Origin: Chloroflexota bacterium
GTDB lineage: Bacteria; Chloroflexota; Anaerolineae; Fen-1058
Direction: 5' to 3'
Assembly (NCBI GenBank): GCA_016219235.1
Contig: JACRBO010000461.1
Coordinates: 1 to 13,621, forward strand
Length of the DNA stretch: 13,621 bases
Shown piece after piece: positions 7,908 to 13,592 of the stretch; the stretch's first letter is position 1; the number at the start of each line of letters is the position of its first letter. Position numbers and translations under genes: made by a program. The notes below the pieces were generated by a model that was not told the origin of the DNA, did no database searches, and saw only the letters and a program-made list of their open reading frames with translations.

Positions 7908-8783
7908 TCATTCCCAATCTAACTCTTTCGCCAGATCAGTCAGCGAGCGCGAACCGGGCTTCTTCTTGTCAGGCGCCATCGTTTCTGCGCCCTTCTTCGC
8001 GATGATGCGTTTGGCGATGATGTCGGCCAGCACCTTATCGGGCAGTTGCTTTGGCTGCGATCGCTGCCACGCCATCGCCTGTTTGCCCGGCTCACAAATA
8101 TCGAGGTAAGGACAGTAGGCATGTCCCCAGTGATCGGGCGGCAGGACATCCGTCGGCAGTTGATTGGCCGCTAACTCGTTCAGCATCGCCTTGACCCGTG
8201 CCAGCAGCGCGGCCACCGCTTCGGGATCGGGCGTGACCTCCAACGCGAGATGTTCGAGCGTGTCGCGGTTCTCGTAATAGATCAACGCGCCTTTCAACGG
8301 TAGGGTGTGCTGATAATACACATCTAGCCCCCACAGATAAATCTGCGCTTGCCGAATGTGCTCCTCTTTCGGTACACCGGCGGCTTTGACCTTATCAAAT
8401 TCGGAGGCGGCCGCAGTCTTGAACTCCAGCGCCCAGAAGCCCACAATCGATTGATCCTTCGTACGGTACGGCGGAATGTAGAGGATGCCATCGCAGAAGC
8501 CGTGGATGCGATACTCTGGCACCTCAAAGAAGACTTCCTGCGCCAGACAGGCGCGTTCCAGCCCGCGCTGCAAGCGGCGATGGCTGTCCGTCCCTACCGA
8601 CAGGATGCGGCCCACGCGCGCATCGAAAGGCGGCTTGGGCTTGCCCTGTAATTCAAAGGCCACGGCCAGCAAACAGCCTTTAGCCAACGACGACGGTTTG
8701 ATATAAGGCTCGGTGGCCTGCGCCCGCTGATCGATCTGGAGCCAACCGGCGGCATAGGCTGCCGCGCCCGTCATTTTCTTCAT
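7908..8783 (-). CDS. Cas4/RecB-like PD-(D/E)XK superfamily nuclease
   Basis: This 291-residue protein carries the ordered motifs of RecB/Cas4-type nucleases: His68 in GTDSHRRL, Asp98 in HGFCDGI, Glu120-x-Lys122 in ALEFKTA, and a Q-x3-Y motif (Gln145, Tyr149) in HIRQAQIYLWGL. The N-terminal SSLAKGCLLAVAFE resembles the Cas4 region that gives the first iron-sulphur ligand (Cys37). The C-terminal part has H221-x2-C224-x5-C230, where Cas4 would have C-x2-C-x5-C. A lysine-rich tail (about 250-291) follows. Such enzymes are metal-dependent DNA nucleases, often acting on DNA ends or single strands. The ATG at 8783 is preceded by GAGGTG (8793-8788). It is the last gene of the WYL-HerA-nuclease set, so it probably supplies the cutting activity for the HerA-like ATPase. 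It is not NurA. No cas1 or cas2 is in the window. Confidence 0.82.
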   Translation of the reverse strand: MKKMTGAAAYAAGWLQIDQRAQATEPYIKPSSLAKGCLLAVAFELQGKPKPPFDARVGRILSVGTDSHRRLQRGLERACLAQEVFFEVPEYRIHGFCDGILYIPPYRTKDQSIVGFWALEFKTAAASEFDKVKAAGVPKEEHIRQAQIYLWGLDVYYQHTLPLKGALIYYENRDTLEHLALEVTPDPEAVAALLARVKAMLNELAANQLPTDVLPPDHWGHAYCPYLDICEPGKQAMAWQRSQPKQLPDKVLADIIAKRIIAKKGAETMAPDKKKPGSRSLTDLAKELDWE

Positions 8784-8803
8784 GGTTCACCTCATCCAAT
8801 TCT

Positions 8804-8857
8804 CGTAGAGGCAACCCTCGCGGTTGCCCTGGGTCGGTGCAAGACCGCCCCCTACAA
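8804..8857. repeat. REP-like palindromic intergenic element
   Basis: This 54-base element fills most of the gap between the HerA-like and nuclease genes. Its outer ends are imperfect inverted repeats (GTAGAGGC at 8805 against GCCCCCTAC ending at 8855). Inside are two small hairpins: GGCAACC-CTCGC-GGTTGCC, and one around GGTGCAAGACC. The layout recalls short dispersed palindromic repeats that I remember from Chloroflexi and cyanobacterial intergenic regions. It ends directly at the HerA stop codon and lies upstream of the nuclease ribosome-binding site, so it could affect processing or read-through between the two genes. Confidence 0.6.
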
Positions 8858-10429
8858 CTATGCTCGAAAGAAGAAGCGCGTTTCGCCCGCGGTGTTCACG
8901 CCCTTCAAAGGATCGACTTCAAAGATCAACGGGTACTGCGCGGTGACATTGCCGATGACCAGCGCGTGCCGTTCACGCAGGCGGCGCACGAAGGCCGCCA
9001 TCGTTTCGTAGTCGGTGGCCGCTCCGCGCGCGACATGCCGCACGTCGTCGTCGAAGGGCACGCGCAGCAGAAACAGATTATCCGCTTGCCGCAATACCGC
9101 TTCATCCAGACCGTGGATCATGTTGGTGACAAAAAAACTGGTGATGCCCAGATGCCGCGCCCGCGTCACGATGTAGTCGATGCTCGACCGCGACACATAC
9201 AGGTGTGCCTCTTCGAAGAAGATGAAGGGGAAGCGGTGCGCGTTGTGATCGATCTCCCAGATACACAGGTCTTTCACCAGTTCGATGATGGCTTGCACGA
9301 AACCTTCGCGCGCCAGGTTCGACAGGCCCGACACATCGACGATGAGCGCGCCGCCGTCGCGGATCAACCGATAGGCTTCGCTCAACGACGCCGCTTCCCT
9401 GGGGCTGCGCGCAAAGAGGCGCGTGTTCTTCAGGGCTTCCAGGCGCGATCGGATAGCATGATTGACCACGGCCGCGCTCGATCCGCCGCCGAATTCACCC
9501 TGATCGGCCATCTGCATCAACTGCTCCAGCCCGATATACGGCGCTGATCCGCCGTCGTGATCGATCGCTTCCGCCTCCGCCCATAGCCGCGCCAGGCGAT
9601 TCTCAAAATACAACGCCGACACATCGGGCAGGCCGAAGCGCGTCATCAATGTCATCATCGGCGCGAGGCCGAATTGCCGCACGCTCAGCCGGAAGTTGCC
9701 GCCCGCTTCCAGATGGACGATGCCGCGCTTGAGCGTCTTGCCGGTGGCGGGGTCGGTCTCGGCTTTGGGCAGATGGATGTATTCCTTGTTGATGTCAAAG
9801 ACCACGCACGGTGCGCCCTGCGCGATCAGCTGCAATAGCACGACCTTGGACAGATGCGATTTGCCGCTGCCTTTCACGCCCGAAATCACGTTGACTTTTT
9901 CCAGGTCTTGCCCTTCGATGAAAAATTCGTGACCGGCCAGCGTGCGGCCTACGCGCAAGCGATGACCCAGATCGCGGGTCGAGTTGGCGAAGACCTCCCG
10001 ATCGGAGGTGCGCACGACCTCGACATCGCGGGCGGGGATCCAGCCGTCCCACTGCTCCCAATGGCCGTGCCCGTTATTCGAGGCGGGCGCGTGAACCGTC
10101 TTGCGAATCTTGGCGAGCGCGACTTTGATGTCGCCCATCGCTCGATCGCCATCGTCCAGCCGATCGGGCAGTTGGAGTTGAACGCCGATTGCTTCGAGCA
10201 ACGGCGCGTGGATTTGTTCGGGGCCGACGAGGTGATGGAGTTGATCGAGGACCAGCGAGGGGAAACTGGCCGATCGGAAGGCGATGACTTGCGCGATGAC
10301 GCTGTGCCCGGTGGCCTGCTCATGCAGCGTCAGCGTTTCGCCGACGCGCAGATCGGCCTCGCGCGGATTGAAGAACAGTTCAGCCAGGTCGCCGTCAATC
10401 CGGCGGACCTGTACGTTGAGTATGTCCAA
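8858..10429 (-). CDS. herA: HerA-like HAS-barrel/DUF87 hexameric DNA-translocating ATPase
   Basis: This 523-residue P-loop ATPase of the HerA/FtsK group pumps or unwinds DNA as a ring. The N-terminal region (about 1-90, opening DILNVQVRRIDGDLAELFF) fits a HAS-barrel. The ATPase core has Walker A GVKGSGKS (184-191, Lys190), the VVFDINKEY motif (Asp212, Glu216) typical of HerA, Walker B FIFFEEAH (402-409, Glu406-Glu407), a likely arginine finger (R423/R425 in TRARHLGI) and a sensor stretch FFVTN. The open frame extends upstream to 10642, but that part overlaps the WYL gene and reads as low-quality Arg/Ala/Cys-rich sequence. The TTG at 10429, after a GGGGG tract, gives a natural HAS-barrel start and a 35-base overlap with the WYL gene. 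HerA normally works with NurA. Here the only nuclease nearby is the PD-(D/E)XK protein downstream. Confidence 0.85.
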   Translation of the reverse strand: MDILNVQVRRIDGDLAELFFNPREADLRVGETLTLHEQATGHSVIAQVIAFRSASFPSLVLDQLHHLVGPEQIHAPLLEAIGVQLQLPDRLDDGDRAMGDIKVALAKIRKTVHAPASNNGHGHWEQWDGWIPARDVEVVRTSDREVFANSTRDLGHRLRVGRTLAGHEFFIEGQDLEKVNVISGVKGSGKSHLSKVVLLQLIAQGAPCVVFDINKEYIHLPKAETDPATGKTLKRGIVHLEAGGNFRLSVRQFGLAPMMTLMTRFGLPDVSALYFENRLARLWAEAEAIDHDGGSAPYIGLEQLMQMADQGEFGGGSSAAVVNHAIRSRLEALKNTRLFARSPREAASLSEAYRLIRDGGALIVDVSGLSNLAREGFVQAIIELVKDLCIWEIDHNAHRFPFIFFEEAHLYVSRSSIDYIVTRARHLGITSFFVTNMIHGLDEAVLRQADNLFLLRVPFDDDVRHVARGAATDYETMAAFVRRLRERHALVIGNVTAQYPLIFEVDPLKGVNTAGETRFFFRA

Positions 10430-11432
10430 GATAAGCCCCCGCTGATTCCAATAGGCCGGTCGTGTCGCCGCCCGGCGCGATCCAATAGCGATCGGCCGCG
10501 CGCCGCAATTCGTCCGCGACGCGCTCGCGCAGCCAATCGGGCGCCAGCACTTCTGCCTGCGCGCCCCAGCTGCGCAGCCACGGCTGCATCTCCATCGGTT
10601 CAGAGACGTGGATGTGCAGCACGCAGCCGCCATCGGGTTCAAGATCGATCGTTTGCGACGGATGCCAGCAGCGCTCGCGTACGCGGGGTGTAGCCGCCGG
10701 CGAGAAGCGCACTACCACGTCGAACATTTCATGGCTGGTCATGTTGCCCCAACCGGTTGCCAGATACGCCGCCGGATCAAAGTCGGCGGGCACGGTGTAT
10801 GGATCGGCAGTGACTTCGGCCTGCTCCAGCCGCTCGATCTTGAAGGTGCGCAAATCGTTGGCCCAGTCGTCGTGGCCGATCACGTAGATGCCGACGGCGG
10901 TGGGTTCGAGTGCGTAAGGTGAAATCACACGCGGGCGCAATTCGCCGCTGCGTGGTGAGCGATACTGCACCTTGACCTTGCGGCCGGTGGCCCAGCCTTC
11001 GGCGACGGCGGCTAACACACTGACATGTTGTTGATCAGTATCATAGCCTTGCACGCGACTGGCTGCTCGCTGGAGATGAGCGGCGACGGCTTCCGGCATG
11101 ACAACGGCTAACTTACGAAGTGATGAAATGACGGCCGGATTGCGATCGTCGATGGTGCGGGACAAGAGCAGGCCAGCTAGCATCAAGGCCAATGATTCCT
11201 GAAACGTAAAACGCAGCGTCGCCAGATAGCGCGTGCGTTCGATGCCGAAGTGCGCGCCATCCTGCCAGAGAGGAATATCCTGTGTGGAGAGGAAGTCCAG
11301 ATCGCGATAGACCGTGCGCCGATCGACACCCAGCCGCTCGGCGAGATCGACGGCGCTGAGGCCGTGCGGCGCGGCTAACAGATGTTGTTCCAATTGGCGG
11401 AGGCGTTCGGTGCGTGTGCTCTGGCGTGACAT
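10395..11432 (-). CDS. HTH-WYL domain transcriptional regulator
   Basis: This 345-residue regulator has an N-terminal DeoR-type winged helix-turn-helix (about 8-62, with LSAVDLAERLGVDRRTVYRDLDFL), a helical middle, and a WYL domain (about 140-205). In the WYL domain the KVQYRS, RVISPYALEP, GIYVIGHDD and LRTFKIERL segments sit where the ligand-binding Sm-like fold is expected. A WCX-type C-terminal extension (about 235-318) follows. The ATG at 11432 is preferred over a GTG at 11441 because GAGGG lies eight bases before the ATG and would touch the GTG. It opens the three-gene - strand unit and overlaps the HerA gene by 35 bases. A perfect palindrome at 11444-11467 sits at its 5' end, suggesting autoregulation. 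WYL proteins often sense nucleic acid or damage signals and control defence and DNA repair genes. The ligand here is unknown. Confidence 0.9.
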   Translation of the reverse strand: MSRQSTRTERLRQLEQHLLAAPHGLSAVDLAERLGVDRRTVYRDLDFLSTQDIPLWQDGAHFGIERTRYLATLRFTFQESLALMLAGLLLSRTIDDRNPAVISSLRKLAVVMPEAVAAHLQRAASRVQGYDTDQQHVSVLAAVAEGWATGRKVKVQYRSPRSGELRPRVISPYALEPTAVGIYVIGHDDWANDLRTFKIERLEQAEVTADPYTVPADFDPAAYLATGWGNMTSHEMFDVVVRFSPAATPRVRERCWHPSQTIDLEPDGGCVLHIHVSEPMEMQPWLRSWGAQAEVLAPDWLRERVADELRRAADRYWIAPGGDTTGLLESAGAYLGHTQRTGPPD

Positions 11433-11443
11433 GGCAGACACCC

Positions 11444-11467
11444 TCGATAGAACAGATTTTCTATCGA
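11444..11467. promoter_or_regulatory. Perfect palindrome, probable operator of the WYL gene
   Basis: TCGATAGAA (11444-11452) and TTCTATCGA (11459-11467) are exact reverse complements separated by six bases. The site lies 12 bases before the WYL start codon, and one end abuts the Shine-Dalgarno GAGGG. It covers the predicted transcription start downstream of a TAGAAT -10 box, the classic position for a repressor site. Self-binding by the WYL regulator is inferred. Confidence 0.6.
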
Positions 11468-11469
11468 AG

Positions 11470-11475
11470 ATTCTA
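11470..11475 (-). promoter_or_regulatory. Putative -10 box for the WYL-HerA-nuclease operon
   Basis: Read on the - strand the hexamer is TAGAAT, five of six matches to TATAAT, just upstream of the palindrome at 11444-11467. No recognisable -35 hexamer lies 16-18 bases further upstream. A different palindrome (11485-11503) sits there instead, so the promoter may need an activator. Confidence 0.4.
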
Positions 11476-11484
11476 CCACAGACG

Positions 11485-11503
11485 TGTGACAGGTAGCGTC
11501 ACA
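11485..11503. promoter_or_regulatory. TGTGAC-N7-GTCACA inverted repeat, possible regulator site
   Basis: Arms 11485-11490 and 11498-11503 are exact reverse complements, resembling CRP/FNR-family half sites but with a TGTGA to TCACA spacing of nine instead of six. It lies in the shared region between the divergent WYL and DUF3500 genes, where a -35 element for the WYL promoter would fall. Confidence 0.4.
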
Positions 11504-11668
11504 TCGATTGCCTAATCCTGCACCGCATGATCGGCTGATCACACGACACCTGTTCACTGCAATGGGTGAAAGCGAACGCAAACAATCTCACACCCGCTTA
11601 AGGTGCGTAGTATATAACGATAGGACGGTTTGGCGATAAGGCCCACTTTAAGCACTGGAGGAGAAACA

Positions 11669-12814
11669 ATGTCCCCAACACTGACTCGTCGTCAGATGCT
11701 GCAATTGACGGTTTTGAGCGGATTAGCGGCAGCCTGTGAAGCACAAGTTGTCGCGACGCTGATGCCCACACATATTCCGGCTTCACCCACCCCCCGATTG
11801 GATCCGACGCGCACCCCAACGGCCATCGTGCCCACAGCCGCTTCAACCACGGCTGCTTCAGCCGCCGCCGCGCCGGTCATCCCGACAGCCACACCCAGCG
11901 TAGCCGCGCCAGGTGCGCAGCTGGCCGGGACAATGACCGAGGCCGCTACGCAATGGCTCAGCACGCTGGATGACGCCGCGCGTGCGAGAGCGGTGTACGC
12001 GTTTAGCGATCAGGAGCGCACGCGTTGGCATTGGACCACTCCGAGCAACTTCCCGCGTAACGGTTTGCCATTGCGCGACATGACCATCGATCAGCGCGAT
12101 CGAGCGATGAGCCTGTTACAGACCGGCGTATCGAGTAGCGGCTTCCAGAAAGCGCTCGACATCATTTCATTGCAAAACGATCTGGGCAATGATCCGGAAC
12201 TGTACTACGTCACCGTGTTTGGCACGCCGGGCAGCGCCGGGCCGTGGGGCTGGCGCTTCGAGGGTCATCACCTGTCGCGCCACTACACCATCATAGGTGA
12301 GCAGGTGACGTTGATGCCGTTCTTCCTGGGCGCGTGGCCCACCGTCAGCAGCAACGGCCTGAAGGCGCTGGAGCGCGAAGAGTGGGCGGCACGTGAACTC
12401 GTCGGTGGGCTGGATGGGCAGCTGCGCACCACCGCGATCTTCCGGCCCAACACGCTGACGCGCCATGTCACGCAGAATGCGCCAACGGTAGAACCGCTGG
12501 AACAAATCGGTGTGCCGTTCGGTGATCTCAACGCCGATCGGCAAGCGCTGGTCACTGAGATCGTGCAGGCTTATCTCAGCACCTTGCCCACCGACCTGGC
12601 GGCGCTGCAACTGGAGCGAGTGGCGGCGGCGGGCTGGGAGCATGTCCGTTTTGGCTGGGCAGGTCCGATCGAGCCGCGGCGTCCCCACTATTACCGGCTG
12701 CAAGGTCCGACTTTCTTGCTGGAGCATGATAACTCGCGCAACGGCGGCACGCACATTCACAGCGTCTGGCGGGACTTTAGTGAAGATTTTGGCCGTCATC
12801 TGGTGCAGGTTTGA
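11669..12814 (+). CDS. Exported DUF3500 family protein with Tat/lipoprotein-like signal
   Basis: This is a 381-residue exported protein. The N-terminus has twin arginines (TRRQMLQL) followed by a hydrophobic stretch and LAAAC (Cys23), a Tat-type signal with a degenerate lipobox. A Pro/Thr/Ala-rich linker follows (about 33-85), then a DUF3500 domain (about 88-380). Family-like landmarks are NGLPLRDMTIDQRDRAMSLL, PWGWRFEGHHLSRHYT (His200, His201, His205), HYYRLQGPTFLLEHDN and THIHSVWRDFSEDFG (His362, His364). No biochemical function is established to my knowledge. The clustered histidines suggest a metal or cofactor site. The start at ATG 11669 is supported by GGAGGAG just upstream, so an earlier in-frame start at 11630 is rejected. 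The MsrQ-like gene follows within nine bases, so the pair is probably one operon and the protein may exchange electrons with that cytochrome. Confidence 0.85.
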   Translation: MSPTLTRRQMLQLTVLSGLAAACEAQVVATLMPTHIPASPTPRLDPTRTPTAIVPTAASTTAASAAAAPVIPTATPSVAAPGAQLAGTMTEAATQWLSTLDDAARARAVYAFSDQERTRWHWTTPSNFPRNGLPLRDMTIDQRDRAMSLLQTGVSSSGFQKALDIISLQNDLGNDPELYYVTVFGTPGSAGPWGWRFEGHHLSRHYTIIGEQVTLMPFFLGAWPTVSSNGLKALEREEWAARELVGGLDGQLRTTAIFRPNTLTRHVTQNAPTVEPLEQIGVPFGDLNADRQALVTEIVQAYLSTLPTDLAALQLERVAAAGWEHVRFGWAGPIEPRRPHYYRLQGPTFLLEHDNSRNGGTHIHSVWRDFSEDFGRHLVQV

Positions 12815-12823
12815 TTGGGCCGC

Positions 12824-13471
12824 ATGCAAACCGAGTCGCCGCCGTCTTCAACTCGGGCCAGAAACTGGCTGGCCGACAACTGGCATCGGGTGCTGGCCCA
12901 CGGCGCGGGCTGGTTCACGCTGATCTGGCTGGCGCTCGATTACACCGCGCAACCTGACCCGTTCACGTTCAACCGCACGGTGATGCTGCGCACCGGATCT
13001 GCCGGTCTAGCCTTGCTCATCGCGTCCTTCGCGTGTACGCCGCTGAGCCGATTGGCCGGCTGGCAACGGCCCGGTCAGGTGCGACGTGCCCTGGGCCTGT
13101 ACGGATTTCTGTACGTCGTCATTCACGTGTGGAATTACGCCGTCTGGGAAAACAGCCTGGATTGGGAGCTCATCGCGCGCGATCTGGAAGAACGGCGGGC
13201 GATGGCCGTGGGCCTGGCGGCCTTGCTCGCGCTCATTCCACTGGCGATCACTTCCACGCGAGGCTGGCAGCGGCGGCTGGGCAAACGCTGGCGAAAGCTG
13301 CATCGCCTGGTGTACGTCGCGGTGCCGTTGAGCGTCTGGCATTTCCTCTGGCTGGAGCGCGACATCATCACTATGCCGGTGCTGTGCGGGCTGTTGGTTG
13401 GCCTGTTGCTGGTATTGCGTGTGCGCGCCGTACGCCGTCCCGTGCAACACCTGTTCGGCGGACATGGTTAG
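12824..13471 (+). CDS. msrQ: MsrQ/YedZ-like heme-binding ferric reductase-type membrane protein
   Basis: This 215-residue integral membrane protein has about six hydrophobic helices (roughly 24-40, 56-73, 88-108, 126-144, 160-177, 182-200). It has the family landmarks RRALGLYGFLYVVIHVW (His101), RRLGKRWRKLHRLVYVAVPLSVWHFLW (split here as RRLGKRWRKLH with His160, then VWHF with His173), and ITSTRGW before them. The three histidines are in the places of the heme b ligands of MsrQ. MsrQ carries electrons from the quinone pool or flavin to the periplasmic methionine sulphoxide reductase MsrP. No msrP is visible, and a DUF3500 gene precedes it instead. The start is uncertain: the ATG at 12824 has no good ribosome site, while a TTG at 12815 directly follows the upstream stop and has AGGT at a better distance. 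Either implies coupling to the DUF3500 gene. Residue numbers use the ATG. Confidence 0.85.
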   Translation: MQTESPPSSTRARNWLADNWHRVLAHGAGWFTLIWLALDYTAQPDPFTFNRTVMLRTGSAGLALLIASFACTPLSRLAGWQRPGQVRRALGLYGFLYVVIHVWNYAVWENSLDWELIARDLEERRAMAVGLAALLALIPLAITSTRGWQRRLGKRWRKLHRLVYVAVPLSVWHFLWLERDIITMPVLCGLLVGLLLVLRVRAVRRPVQHLFGGHG

Positions 13472-13533
13472 CTGATCGCCGGAATCCTCAATAACGCACA
13501 ACGATTTGACTACGGCTGTCCGTTTGTCGGTAT

Positions 13534-13561
13534 GTGACAAGTGACGAGTGATGAGTGAAGA
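13534..13561. repeat. Four tandem heptamers of GTGAYRA/GTGAAGA type
   Basis: GTGACAA, GTGACGA, GTGATGA and GTGAAGA follow each other without gaps after the msrQ-like gene and just before its terminator hairpin. The first four bases are constant. The repeat has no coding context on the + strand and its role is unknown. Confidence 0.6.
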
Positions 13562-13562
13562 G

Positions 13563-13592
13563 CCGCCGGACGATCGCGTGATCGGCCGGCGG
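13563..13592 (+). terminator. Strong hairpin terminator after the DUF3500-msrQ pair
   Basis: CCGCCGG and CGATC pair with GATCG and CCGGCGG around a GCGT loop, giving a 13-position stem with a single A/G mismatch. It is followed by a pyrimidine-rich stretch containing TTCTTT. It lies about 90 bases after the msrQ stop on the + strand. The T-tract is short, so termination is probable rather than certain. Confidence 0.6.

Larger units (their letters stand above)
11468..11668. other. Divergent intergenic region between WYL and DUF3500 genes
   Basis: This gap of about 200 bases has no credible gene. It holds the WYL-side -10 box and the TGTGAC palindrome. It also has a smaller dyad TGATC-GGCT-GATCA (11528-11541) and an AT-rich TATATAAC (11611-11618) that could be a -10 for the DUF3500 gene, without a convincing -35. 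A strong Shine-Dalgarno GGAGGAG (11657-11663) ends five bases before the ATG at 11669. Confidence 0.55.

Noticed and set aside
7908..8783. NurA nuclease as HerA partner, or a CRISPR-associated Cas4
   Set aside because: The motifs are PD-(D/E)XK with Q-x3-Y rather than NurA's RNase H-like set, and no cas genes or repeats are present.
8837..9547. 236-codon + strand frame opposite the HerA gene
   Set aside because: It mirrors the HerA codons, has no recognisable domain, and the - strand carries the Walker motifs.
10430..10642. Longer N-terminus of the HerA protein
   Set aside because: It overlaps the WCX part of the WYL regulator and is Arg/Cys/Ala-rich shadow sequence. The HAS-barrel begins at the TTG.
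9854..10693. 279-codon + strand frame opposite HerA and WYL genes
   Set aside because: It spans the junction of two confident genes and has no domain or ribosome site.
11485..11503. Canonical CRP site
   Set aside because: The TGTGA and TCACA boxes are nine bases apart instead of six, so it is only called a CRP-like dyad.
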